Below, in pieces: positions 1-11,099 of a stretch of DNA of 64,000 bases (the stretch's first letter is position 1; each line of letters opens with the position of its first letter). This DNA comes from Prochilodus magdalenae (Eukaryota; Chordata; Actinopteri; Characiformes; Prochilodontidae), in NCBI GenBank assembly GCA_024036415.1, contig JAMWET010001353.1, positions 702,501-766,500 on the forward strand, read 5' to 3'. A program made the translations under genes and the position numbers. The notes beneath the pieces were generated by a model. That model was not told where the DNA came from. It saw only the letters and a program-made list of their open reading frames with translations, and did not search any database.

Positions 1-132
1 TTACCAAGCACTTTTAGGCCATTTCTGTTGCTCCAGTCATCATGAACTTTTTATTACACTATATTAACAGCAGCACATGAAGCATAGAAGCAGTAATCAA
101 CAAAAATGGAGATACTTGTTTTTCTTTGGACA
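1..132 (-). repeat. MITE-like repeat copy, truncated by window edge
   Basis: This stretch sits in the intron before the first visible pmt exon. Its right end (107-132, TGGAGATACTTGTTTTTC...) and interior (5-45) match, in reverse orientation, the short inverted-repeat element at 37462-37698. The rest of the intron, 133-832, holds no recognisable coding sequence or repeat. Confidence 0.55.
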
Positions 133-832
133 CTGATGACATAAAATGTTTGTGAATTCTTCCACTTCGAAAAATAATGTTTAAATGTATTTGATTCAAA
201 TGTGTAGCTAATTATAAATAATAAAACTATTTTAAAGTTATATGCGAGACAAAATGTGTCACTAGCATATTTTATTTTATTTTAATGGGAATGTTGGTGC
301 AAAAGTCCAGCTCAAGAAGTTGGTTGCATATCCTATTTCAATCTTAATAACCCCATAAAAGCTCATCTCAGATGCCCAGTTTCAGTGTTGTAGGGCAAAC
401 GTTCTTTTTTGGTCTATTTCTGTTTCTCAGCAAGGTATTCTTCAGGCACATAGCTTTAAGTTTAAGATGGATAGGAACGCCTACATGAAGCAAGAGTAGA
501 GCTCAATTTTCTTTTCTCCGTCAAACCAAAGCTTTACAGTTTGGTGTTCTGTGTATTACAGTGACCCTGAACATATTTTCATCATGCATTTATCATCCTT
601 TATCACCTATGATGAGGAGCAACACCTCTTCAGTTGCTTTAGTGATATGCTGATGTGCTAATTAGCATTTTTTCACTTATGCACTTCTGTACTGGTACAA
701 GGAGTAGAGAACCCAGGTATAGGTGCAGGTTTAAAGCCTTTTTCAAATAATGTAAGTGGGCAGTAATTTTAGCGCCTATGCTACTAAATTAGCATCTCTC
801 ACTTTACCTCTCTTATACTCTTTCATTTTCAG

Positions 833-3800
833 ATGAAGAAGAATCAGAACCAGGTGTGCTGGCTGATGCAGAAGGTCTGTCGAGATGTGGTCCAACAGCA
901 CCAGGGTGGCTTCAGTACCTTCCAGCAGTTCCTTGACAATCAGCAGTACACACGCAGGGGCATCCTGCGCTACGAGAAGATGTTTGGCTCTGGCTATGTC
1001 AGCACTGGGGGACCAAGAACCACTAAGGTCAGTAACTGAGTGGACTTTAGCTAAAAGTTATTTAAGGCCACAGTTGAAAAGCTCAGGGGATGTAGAGCAA
1101 CTGACCAATTGATCTTACTTAACATTCAGAGCCTTGTCCCCTTTCATTTCATCCAAATCCGGTGCAGGTACAGCATGTGCATGTTTATGCTAGGGCTGCA
1201 CAGTATATCGTTTTAGCATCCTCATCGCAATGTGCACACACACAAGCTTCACATTGTGCAATAATAGGTAAGGCTTAAATGGTTCAACGTGAGTTTCTGT
1301 GTTCCCCTGTGTTTTCTATCACTATATATCAGTAGCACCCAGCTGCCTTTATGGTCAGAGGCTCTGTGATAGTTTTGGAGCGTGTTCTCACATAACCAGA
1401 CATATATTTCAGATCAGGAAGTGCTTAATTTAAATGCGAAGAACGTTTACGGCTGACAGACTACAGCCAAAAATGTCACTTTGGGTTCTTGTCCAGGAGA
1501 GAAACATGCCTAAAGTTTTGTTGTAAAAAAAACAAAAGATTAACCAAAAGATTCGTTTCCTTCGTTCCTCTGCACCGATCGGCAATCAGAGGTGTGCCAG
1601 TAGTTTAAGCAATGGCACATTAAAGGTGGCCAAAAAGGGATTGCCAGGAACCAATATGAGAGGAATAGTGATTTGTGATCATGACTGTTGAGAGAGTATA
1701 GCAGCCAAGAATTACCCTAGCATAGTTGAATACAGAATATAATTTTTATGATTTTGATGTTGGTGTGTTCAATATTTCTGAATTCATATTCGGGCCCCTT
1801 TGATGAAGCTGCATCACACAAATCTAAATATAATCTGCCCTTAGAAGCCCCGGATTACTGCCTGTGATGTTTTTTTTTTCTGGATTAGTGATATCTGTGT
1901 TTTTTGCAGGAGTTTGTTGACCTGTTGAATCTGATCCCAGGACAGAAAGTCCTTGATGTAGGCTGTGGAATAGGGGGTGGAGATTTCTACATGGCCAAGG
2001 TAAGCCACAGGGTCAGTGACCAAATGGTTGACTTTCCACCATCATCTGTCCTGGGGTCTTATTCCTGTTTGTTTGTTTAATCGACAGGATTTCGGGGTGG
2101 AGGTTTTGGGAATGGACCTTTCAGCAAACATGGTGGAGATCGCCATGGAGAGGGCAGTACAGGAGAAGATACCATCTGTGAGTGACACAGTTTTGGCCTA
2201 CAGTTCATGCAGGGCCATGAAGGGAAGTGCCAAAATACCCCTGGTACTGATTGTATAATTAAAAGGACAACAAAATGAAAATAAAAGGGGGTTTCAACTC
2301 TAAAAGTATGCTGCAACTGGCTGTTCCACCCGTATCACATATCCCAATTATAAGCACTCTGATTTTTACATCTGTACATTTTGTGTTTTCTATGCCTGTG
2401 CCATCATCTTTGTGTTTGTACGAAATGACATTTGGATGTCCACTCTGCCTCAGGTTCAGTTTGAGGTTTCCGATGCCACCAAAAGAACGTTTCCAGAAGG
2501 CTCCTTTGATGTGGTGTACAGCAGAGATACCATTCTGCACATCAGTGACAAGCTGGAACTCTTCAAAAAATTTCATGTATGTCTATATGCATGCACATGT
2601 GTACATTATTAGTAGAACATCTGTACAAGCAGTAAGTAGTTGACCACTGCATTGGCCACAGTTTCAAGAGGGTGCTAAACAAGACAGGAGTAAGAGGCTG
2701 CAATAAATAGCAAAAATTCTAAAAGCAAAAATGAAGGAACAGCACTGCCCTCTTCTGGTCAGGCAGTTAAATTGTTTCTTCATTTTTGATTGTATTTAAC
2801 ACAGCAAGGTTTACATAAAAGCCTTGTGGATGTGCTTGCAGTGAATCCACTATTAGGTATTATGATAATGGACAGTGATTGCAGTGAACCTAGTATCAGT
2901 TTTCTGTTTGGCTTGATCTGTGTGTGTACAGTCATGGTTGAAGCCTGGCGGTAAGGTGCTAATCAGTGATTACTGCTGCGGTGAGAAGCCTTGGACTCCT
3001 GCCTTCCAGGAATACGTTAACCAGAGAGGCTACATCCTTTACACACCGCAGAGATATGGCAAGGTGAGCCACACCCACTGGATGCTAATGCTTATCCTGC
3101 AGTTTAAATATGCGAATTAAACCACTTTTCCAACATTCCGTCAACAGAGTCAGGTACCAGAAGGATGACAAGTTTATTGACTCTATAGGCTCCTTCAAAG
3201 GTAGATGTCACATAAAACGATTATAAATTCGCTGCCTTATGTTTGGCACATTGTTTTACAGCACTGGTACGATGGAAGGTTTTAGTATATTGTCATAATA
3301 TATCCAGTTCATGGTGGAGAGACATGGTGTTGTGGGGGAACAAAGCTAAAAGACTTTTAAATAAGTTTCTCTACACTGAAACATTTCAAATCAAACTACT
3401 TCATGGACACATCAACTCAAAAAGGCAGAAAAATAATTTAACATCGGTGGAATAATCCTTCTTTAACTAACATGGTAATTAGGGCTGTAGTATATGAACA
3501 GTACATGAACGCTAGTGCAGCAATTGTAGGGTTATATTATATATAAGTTTGATAGAATTTGTAAATTCGTAAAGGTTGGCCTATTTTATTTTGAAATGAA
3601 CATTAAACGAATACTGAATTCTGTTGTATAAAACACTTGTGTAAAAAACACTTGTGTCCAAAATGGTCCTCAACCACTATACCCTACATCTAGATCACTG
3701 CCAGTCCACCACTGAGTTTGACTACACACCTGAAAAGAGCATACTTAGGTCTGTAACTGGACTTGAGAGAGCTCTGTGGAGTTGCTGCCATTGAAGCTGG

Positions 3801-5409
3801 GCTCACTAATCACAGAGATACCTAAACTAAACAATGCAGTGCATTATGGGTATCACCTATCCACTTTGGTTTTGCACCACTGATTGTGCACCCTTGAATT
3901 TGGACTTTCTTTGCTTATCTAAATAAACATAACTGTGCACTTGATCCTAGATCAGACATCTAAAAATCATGCTGTGTGAGATTTAACAGGTAACCTGTCA
4001 TTGTCATATGTATTATTGTTCTACTGGTTGATTTAATTCTGAGGCATGTCTTGGACATGAACATACGCATTTACAGACACAAACACTCACTCATTTTTAT
4101 TAAGACTTACATAGTTTTCCTTCATAACTCACACTACTAACCTCAGGATTATGGCTCAGGAAAGGAGAGGGAGGTTAGGAAACCATGAGGCTAAAAGATT
4201 GACACAGAAATCTGAGTCAAGAGAGTAATTCTTTTTAGAGATGTTGTGAGTGGTATAGTTCTGGACACTGAAACATGAACTCTTGAACTTTTGCTTCTAG
4301 TGTTTCTTAGTGCTGAAACAAGCAGATCGACTGACATGTTTATAGGAAAATAAGACAGCTGGAAAATACTTGAAAATACTGACTTACTGCCATAAAGAGG
4401 CACAATATTAATTTTTCCAAATAAGAATCCTTAATCAAACAATAAGATATTATTACCCTGATGGGAGTGGTCTCTTTATTTATTTGTTCATTTATCATCT
4501 GAGCTACTTGTCCTCCCGGGTCTTGGGGTACTGGAACCTGTCCCAGTGCTCACTGTGCAGAAGGCAGGAAACATCTTGGACTGGCCACCAGTTCTTCACA
4601 GGGCAGTGGTCTCTTTCAGATAACAGGAAAACCTATAAACTCACTATTTTGGACTTACTGCTCAGTTGAATGTGGCAGCTGGCAATACCATCATCAAACG
4701 CCAGTTGAGGGAATATCTTCTGGAATGGGGTTCCGTCCCTACCCTACAGTTCTGGCGGGTCCCAGAGTTACCCATCTTTAGTTAAACATATAGGCCACTG
4801 ATGTAACTCTTATGTTTCAGAGTTAGCTACATGTTTCCATTGGTTTCCAGTAATCCAGGGTCATTGAAAGAGGCCCAAGCTCATGACTGATGGCCTTTCC
4901 CCTCTTTTAGGGTGCTTATAGTTCTGAAAGAGCCATATAGATCTGTAATATACAATACTGTTTCTTTATATCCATTCTTTATTCCTAAGAACAGTATGTA
5001 AATGTTTTTGTTTAGTTTCTGGAAGAGGCCGGTTTCACTAACGTGAGAGCAGAAGACAGAACTGCCCAGTTCATTCAGGTGATAAAGGATGAGCTGAAGA
5101 GAGCAGAGGAGACTCGAGAAGAATTCATTCAGGTGAGTGTACATGCAACAGCTTTTCAGGGGTGAAGCAAACTACCCAATTCAAATGCCTGCAATACAGA
5201 AATGAGTGTCCATAATTCATAATGCGTGCCTGTACCATGAATATATATATCCCCAAGATGTATACAAATTTATGATTAGATTTTCTCCTTCCATACAGGA
5301 GTTCTCTCAGGAGGACTATGACGCTATTGTTAATGGCTGGACAGAAAAGCTGCAGCGCTGTGAATATGGAGACCAGCGCTGGGGTCTCTTCTATGCTACC
5401 AGAGACTGA
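833..5409 (+). CDS. pmt: phosphoethanolamine N-methyltransferase, C-terminal half (partial gene)
   Basis: This gene encodes the enzyme that uses S-adenosylmethionine to methylate phosphoethanolamine stepwise to phosphocholine. Seven coding exons are visible: 833-1027, 1910-1999, 2088-2177, 2454-2576, 2932-3063, 5016-5132 and 5299-5409 (TGA). All introns are GT-AG and phase 0, giving 285 residues. They cover the linker ([20 protein letters not shown]) and the whole second methyltransferase domain: motif [11 protein letters not shown] at 1949-1978, the acidic motif [16 protein letters not shown], and the C-terminal QRWGLFYA. The ATG at 833 follows a splice acceptor, so it is an internal Met and not the start. 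Vertebrate two-domain enzymes are roughly 490 residues, so the first methyltransferase domain must lie upstream of the window. No frameshift or stop is seen. Identification is by recalled family sequence and is strong. Confidence 0.93.
1188..1260. repeat. fragment resembling the left end of a hAT-like fish repeat
   Basis: The stretch starts TAGGGCTGCACAGTATATCG, a start typical of fish non-autonomous hAT-like repeats. No matching right end or target duplication was found in the intron, so it is probably a truncated copy. The remaining intron, to 1909, shows nothing else. Confidence 0.35.
3064..5015 (+). other. large pmt intron with a repeat fragment
   Basis: This is a 1.95-kb phase-0 intron. 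Skipping it joins YGK directly to FLEEAGF, as the family requires, so no exon is missing. Around 4490-4610 is a stretch (tcttggggtactggaacctg followed by caccagttcttcacagggca) that resembles a very common dispersed fish repeat. The rest is unremarkable AT-rich sequence. Confidence 0.5.
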
Positions 5410-5564
5410 GAGAGGGTGGGAAGGGAGGAGAGAAGGAGGGAGAGAGAGAGATGGATGGCATGTTCTCTGGACATGTTGTAAGAAGTTTAAAACAGCTAAT
5501 CATTCACTACATTCTGTAGCATTCTGCAAACTAAGAGAGGCCAATATGATTTTGTTGTTTTTTA

Positions 5565-5570
5565 AATAAA
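5565..5570 (+). terminator. polyadenylation signal of pmt
   Basis: An AATAAA lies about 155 bases after the pmt stop codon. It would give a short 3' UTR. No competing gene end is nearby. Confidence 0.7.
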
Positions 5571-5822
5571 AAAATATATTATTTTTAAACTCATGTCTCT
5601 TTTTACATGTGCCTTTAACCCTTAGAAGGCTGATGCAGTTTTACATCAAACATCCTTTCAATTTACACATACCTATTTATACATAACTATCTTGCTATAT
5701 CATTAATTACATGTACACTAAGGGTACACTCTATATCATTTTCTGTCTCTGTTGAACAAAAACATGACAAACTAATGATGCATGTTTATTGGAATGATCA
5801 GAAAATCACTTTTTCTACTTAA

Positions 5823-6207
5823 TGTCACGTGGGGGTCGAGATGAGGAGGCAGGATGTAAGCGCAAGTATTTAATAAGGAGCAAATAAGACAAAACCAAAG
5901 AAACAGCAATCTGAGATACAACTTTGAACATGGATACAAAAGCAACAGACATGAGGACAAAACGCCAAGCAAGAACAAAGGGAACCACAGGGAGTATAAA
6001 ACAAGGATTAACAAAGTACACCTGGGAGGGGGCGGAGCTACAAACTAAGGACAGGTGAGGGGACCGACAAAGGCAGAGACAGGAGGAGCAAAAAACCAAA
6101 ACAAACAGAAGCACATGGAACAGGACAACAAAAGGCACATGGAAGGGACAAGAAACAGAAAACCAGAGAAAACCAAAAAACGGGGCAAGATAAGACAGGA
6201 TGTGACA
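5823..6207. repeat. dispersed repeat with short inverted ends
   Basis: This A-rich stretch begins TGTCACGTGGGGGTCGAG and ends AGACAGGATGTGACA, so its ends are short inverted repeats (TGTCAC/TGTGACA). The interior, rich in ACAAAACCAAAG and GGGGCGGAGCT-like text, resembles a widespread fish non-autonomous repeat. The class is not assigned. The overlapping minus-strand ORFs are low-complexity and not considered genes. Confidence 0.45.
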
Positions 6208-6412
6208 CTTAAACACAAATGTGGTAATGTAAAATGAATAACCTCTACGTCTAATGATTAAAGAATGTATACAGTGGTTTGTAATTATGAAATAATAAAA
6301 TGAGACATTTTATTCTATTTACTTTACATCTGAGCTGAAGATGAATTTTAAAAATGACCAAGCAAACATTCAGTCCCATCACCAAGTTTTCACATGCCTA
6401 TAGTTCCCACGC

Positions 6413-6713
6413 AAGCAGATTTAGACTTTAATCCCTTATTAGTCCCACAGTGGGGAAATTTAGTCTCCGCATTTAACCCATCCGTGAAGTGAAACACCAC
6501 AAACACACTCACTGTTGAACACGCTAGGGGGCTTTGAGCACACTCACCCGGAGCGGTGGGCAGCCCTATCCACGGCACCCGGGGAGCAGTTGGGGGTTAG
6601 GTGCCTTGCTCATCGGCATCTCAGTCGTTACTGTCCGTTCAGAGAATCGAACCGGCGACCCTCCGGTCACAAGGCTGGTTCCCAAACCTCCAGCCCACAA
6701 CTGCCCCTCATGA
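6413..6713 (-). repeat. tRNA-like SINE, minus strand
   Basis: Read on the minus strand, the element starts near 6713 with a tRNA-like head. It has an A-box-like GGCTGGAGGTTTGGGAACC and a B-box-like GGTTCGATTC (in the plus text, gaatcgaacc near 6640). A tail follows through GGCACCTAACCCCCAACTGC and ends near CCCCACTGTGGGACTAATAA. This arrangement fits an RNA-polymerase-III-derived SINE common in teleosts. The family name is not assigned. Confidence 0.6.
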
Positions 6714-7289
6714 AATAATGTCCAAAAGCGACTGTGACTAACAAACAAAAGTTAACCTTGGCACTGCTTTCCATCACTGGCAGCGCTCCTGGCAAGTAAT
6801 GGAACAAAGCTTGATGCCTGGCCGGACTTCGAGAGAAGAGGGAAGAGGAGGGACTGTAGATTTTCTGGTGACATGTTATCCCCTACTGTTTAGCGTAGGA
6901 ATTCAACAGGTTGCCTCATCTTTTAGAAATACAGTTATTGACTGCAATCCAGTGCTGTGTTAGAACAGTCTATTCAAAACTTCTTCCAGGCTCTCTGGAC
7001 TGTATGAAATTCAAGGCCCTTTAAAGTTTGTAATCCTCCAAAGGCATAAAGCTGAACAGAATTTTCCTCTTCTTTTCCAGGACATCTGGAGAAGTTAGGT
7101 TTGGTGTTGGCTTGACCAGGATTTATACTGTAAATGTAATTCGTTCCTGTCGAAAGTAAAGTAGTTGGTCAATATAGCGTCTGTAACTGGAGAATAAAAA
7201 TGAAAGGTCTCTGCTAACTACGATGTTGAATGGTATTATCAGTTTGTGGTACTGCATACCAGAAATAACTGTTTGTCGTTCAAAGCACT

Positions 7290-8110
7290 TTGTAATGATG
7301 GTAATGTTACAAGCCCAGTGACCAATGGCACATGGAGTGAAACCATCAAACTGTCTAGGGTTTAGAAAGGATATCCTGACCCAGACTGCAACAAAGACAC
7401 ACTGCCCCTATGTGTTGCAATTTGTCATGGAACATGCCAGGTACGAAGTGGCAGACTACATGAAGTTACAGGGCATGGTTGCGGAGTGCTGAGGTGCATA
7501 GTGCATAAACGTTCCCTATGCTCTACTGAATCAATAACTGCAGAGTTCTAAGCCTCCTTTGGCATTAATGCCAGCACATAAACCCTGCAACAGGAGCTTC
7601 ATAGCACGAGTTTCAATTGCCAAGCAGCTACATGCAAGTCTTACATCACCACATCAAGCATGGAAAAGTACTCTGTGGAGTGGGAAATCATGCTTGTGTG
7701 GGTCAGACCCCTTGGTTCCAATGAAGGGAAATCTTAATGCTTCCGCAAACCAGGACACATTGGACAACTGTATCTTTCCAACTTCATATATAGAGTTGGG
7801 GGAAAGCCTGTTTCAGCATGAGTGTACCCCATAAAGGCATGGTTGGATGAGTCTGCTGCAAATGAAGACTGGCCTGCCCAGGGCTCTGACCTCAACCCCA
7901 TCAATCACCCTTGGGATGACCTAAAACATAATCCGAGAGCCAGGCCCTTTTATCCAACATCAGTGTCAGACCGCACAAATGCTTTTCTGGATGTAACCGG
8001 TCCACTTTGCACAGGTGCAATTCGGAACCCTGTCACACCTGCTCTGCGTTGTGTGGTGAAAAGGATAGGGAAGGAAGAACCATCACAGGAGCCTCAGCCT
8101 TTACTGAGTT
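7290..8110 (+). pseudogene. decayed Tc1/mariner-type transposon
   Basis: Short plus-strand translations match late parts of Tc1-type transposases in broken frames. A VPMKGNLNASA-like stretch lies near 7710-7745, ESLFQHECTP near 7803-7834, and WPAQGSDLNPINHPWDDL near 7872-7925, the last covering the final acidic residue region. Many frameshifts and lost residues mean no active protein. It belongs to the same family as the minus-strand remnant at 40.24-40.77 kb. The boundaries are approximate. Confidence 0.6.
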
Positions 8111-8329
8111 CAATTTAAGACGTTAAAACCTTTTAAGACCATTCTCTGTTAAATTTAAGACCAACATGACACAAAATAAGGAACATTTAAGTATCCCAGA
8201 AATTCTCAAAACATTTCATTTTTATTAATTCAGTTATAGAAAATGATTCAATTAATTCAATGTTAATTTACAAGACTAATGTGGCAAGGCTTTTAGACGA
8301 GCGCATAGACTATAAAGCTCCACCTCCTG

Positions 8330-8750
8330 TAAGAATGACACCAACTTTCTCAACAAAATAAAAATTTGGAAGGTTTGAGGCACTGAATACCTCTCCTGGG
8401 GAGAAATCTACTCCTTGCTCTGATGAGCAGATACCGTGCCTGGATACGGCAGATGTCCGAAGAACCCTGGGGAGAGTGAACACTCGGAAAACGGCAGGCC
8501 CCGGCTCCATACCAGGTCGTGTGCTTAAGGAATGTGCCTTTCAGCTGGCAGGGGTTCTCACACTTCCTTAACACCTCGCTGAAACAGCCTGCTGTACCAT
8601 CATGCTTAAAGACTGCCACAATCTCCTCCCTCAACGACTACTGCCAGGTAGCACTCAACCCCGCCCCCAATCATGATGAAGTGTTTCGAAAGACTGGTAA
8701 AAGACCTCATTGCCTCCAAACTCCTCCTCCTACATTCTAGGGGTCCACTG
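8330..8750 (+). pseudogene. LINE reverse-transcriptase fragment, 5' piece
   Basis: Plus-strand translation shows a degenerate reverse-transcriptase N-terminal region of a CR1/L2/Rex1-type non-LTR element. TRKTAGPGSIPGRVLKECAF-like residues lie near 8480-8540, CLKTATISSLNDYCQVAL near 8610-8663, then an ERLVKDLIASKLLL-like stretch. The central catalytic part is missing. The matching 3' piece is at 10.56-11.09 kb, after a Tc1-like insertion. Confidence 0.6.
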
Positions 8751-8889
8751 ACAGATAGTGTTTGGTAAGCTGGGAATGTTGGTGCTGTCGTCCCACTGCT
8801 CTCCATGTTCACTCAGGTTTGTTGACGGTGGAGCAGAGGGTCGCAGACTTCTCAGGGAGCTCTCATGTCTTTGTTACCTTCTGGCTCTC

Positions 8890-10220
8890 CCTTTTAGTTA
8901 TGTGTTATAGCCAGCAGCAACAACTGCAATCAAGCGTTTGTGGTAACTTGCAATGAGTTTTATACAGCACTGTGGAGGAATTCTGGACCACTCATTTTGC
9001 AGAACTATTGTAATTCAGCCACATTTGAGGGTTTTTGAGCATGAACTACCTTTTTAAGGCCATGCCACAGCAACTCAATAGGATTCAGGTCAAGACTTCA
9101 CTTTGTTTTTCTTCAGCCATTCAGAGGTAGACTTGCTGGTGTGTTTTGGATCATTGTACTGCTGCAGAACCCAAGTTCATTTCAGCTTGAGGTCATGGAC
9201 AGCTGGCCGGACAGTCTCCTTCAGGATCTTTTGGTAGACAGTGGAATTCATGCTTCCCTTTATCACAGCAAGTCTTCCAGGACCTGAAGCAGCAAAGCAG
9301 CCCCAGACCATCACACTACCACCACCATATTTTACTGTAGGTTTGATGTTCTTTTTCTGAAATGCGGTGTTACTTTTATGCCAGATGTAATGGGACACAC
9401 CTTCCAAAAATTTCAACTTCTGCCTCGTCAGTCCACAGAGTACTTTCCAAAAAGTCTTGGGGGAACATCAAGATGCTTTCTGGCAAAATTGAAACGAGCC
9501 TTAATGTTCTTTTTGCTCAGCAGTGGTTTTTGCCTTGGCACTCTGCCATGCAAGCCATTTTTGCCCAGTCTCTGTCTTATGGTGGAGTCATGAACGCTTA
9601 CCAGAACCGAGGCAAGTGAGGCCTGCAGTTCTTTGAATGTTGTGTGGGGTCTTTTGTGACCTCTTGGATGAGCAGTCACTGCGCTCTTAGGGTAATTTTG
9701 GTCGGCCGCCCACTAATCCACATTCACCACTAATCCACATTTTCGCCATTTGTGGATAATGGCTCCCGCTCTGGTTTGCTGGCGTCCCAAAACTTTAGAA
9801 ATGGCTTTATAACGTTTTCCAGTCTGATAGAGCTCAATTACATGTTTTTATTTCCTTAATTTCTTTGGATCTTGGCACGATATCTAGCTTTTGAGTATCT
9901 GTTGGTCTACTTTACTTTGTCAGGCAGGTCCTATTTAAGTGATTTCTTGATTGACAACAGGTGAGGCAGTAATCAGGCCTTGGTGTGGCTAGAGAAATTA
10001 AACTCAGGTGTGATGAACAACAGTTATGTTTTAACTGGGGGGCAAACACTTTTTCACACAGGGCCATGTGGATTTGGATTTTTTTTCTCCCTTAATAATA
10101 AAAATCTTCATTTAAAAACTGTATTTTATGTTTACTTGTGTTGACTAATTTGTTGGATGATCTGAAACATTTAAGAGTGACAAAAATAGCAGAAAAATAA
10201 AACATCATGAAGGGGACTGG
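8890..10220 (-). mobile_element. Tc1-like transposon, minus strand, defective
   Basis: Minus-strand translations match a Tc1-like transposase in pieces. At 9679-9428 is HDSTIRQRLGKNGLHGRVP with ARFNFARKHLD, part of the DNA-binding and early catalytic region. At 9416-9177 is [20 protein letters not shown] followed by MNSTVYQKILKETV. The frame is broken between these blocks. The flanking non-coding text, including ggggggcaaacactttttca at about 10038, fits the long ends of this fish Tc1 group. The exact ends are unclear because the right end is diverged. Confidence 0.75.
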
Positions 10221-10369
10221 GTGCCACTGCTTGCCTTTAACCACCATGGAGCTCTTGGGTGTCCTGCACTGTGGAAGCTTGGCCTGCATCCTGCTGACCC
10301 ATCTCATGACCCAACTACTTAATTACAGACTAGTCAAACATTTACTCAACACTGAACACTTCTTTCCTC

Positions 10370-10560
10370 TGCTTGTCTTGTTATCTGGTGTGGATCCGAG
10401 GAGGATGGGTTCCTCTTTTGAGTCCTGGTTCCTCTCGAGGCTTCTTCCTTTTGAACTCCTTACCTCTGTCGCCCTTGGCTTGCTCACTGGGGGCTCGGAC
10501 ACCAGATTCTTTTGTGTTGTAAAAGACGTTATATAAATAAATGTAAACTTGACTTCAGGA
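10370..10560 (+). repeat. fish retroposon 3'-tail fragment
   Basis: The stretch gaggatgggttcctcttttg...ggcttgctcactgggggctc...ttatataaataaa resembles the 3' end of a widespread teleost LINE/SINE family that ends in a TATAAATAAA tail. It lies directly before the 3' part of the split LINE. Confidence 0.45.
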
Positions 10561-11095
10561 GGAGACAACCCAACCACACACCACTCCTCATCAAGTACTC
10601 AGCAAAACCAAGTTCCTGGGGGTACAGATAACAGACACTTTGACCTGGTCCACTCACACTGAAGCTCTGGCCAAAAGAGTTCAGCAGCGCATGCACTTCC
10701 TGAGATGGATGAAAATAACACACCTCCCCCCTCACACCGATTCTTACCACCTTCTACAGAGGCAATGTAGAAAGCATCCTGACCAGTTGCATGTCTGAAC
10801 AGAAGCCTGTAGCACCTGACTAGAAGTCCCTGCAGAGGGTGGTAAGGACAGCAGAGAAAATTATTGGGACTTCACTTCCTCCTATACAGGACACTGTGAA
10901 AGGTCGTTGTCTGAGCAAAGCTCAGAACATAAATTGAGACCCCTTCCACCCCCACCATGGATTGTTCTCACTGCTGGCCGCTGGAAGGTTTCGTAGTCGT
11001 CGAAGCAGAACAGCCAGGTTCAAAAACAGCTTCTTCACACATGCCATAAGATTGCTGAACTCTAAATACAATGCTGCTCCATTTCTTTTTTGATA
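10560..11095 (+). pseudogene. LINE 3' fragment
   Basis: This plus-strand remnant translates as KFLGVQITDTLTWSTHTEAL then AKRVQQRMHFLR. It is followed by an ESILTSCM/LQRVVRTAEKIIGTSLPP-like region and ARFKNSFFTHAIRLLNS near 11008-11060. These blocks are typical of the region after the RT core in CR1/L2/Rex1-type LINEs. Stops and frameshifts are present. It is probably the other half of the copy at 8.33-8.75 kb. Confidence 0.6.
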
Positions 11096-11099
11096 ACTC

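Noticed and set aside
833..1039. ATG at 833 as the pmt start codon
   Set aside because: It follows a splice acceptor directly and the protein family has a whole domain before it.
5815..6237. ORFs on both strands in the 5.8-6.2 kb repeat
   Set aside because: The stretch looks like a dispersed repeat with short inverted ends; the peptides are low-complexity.
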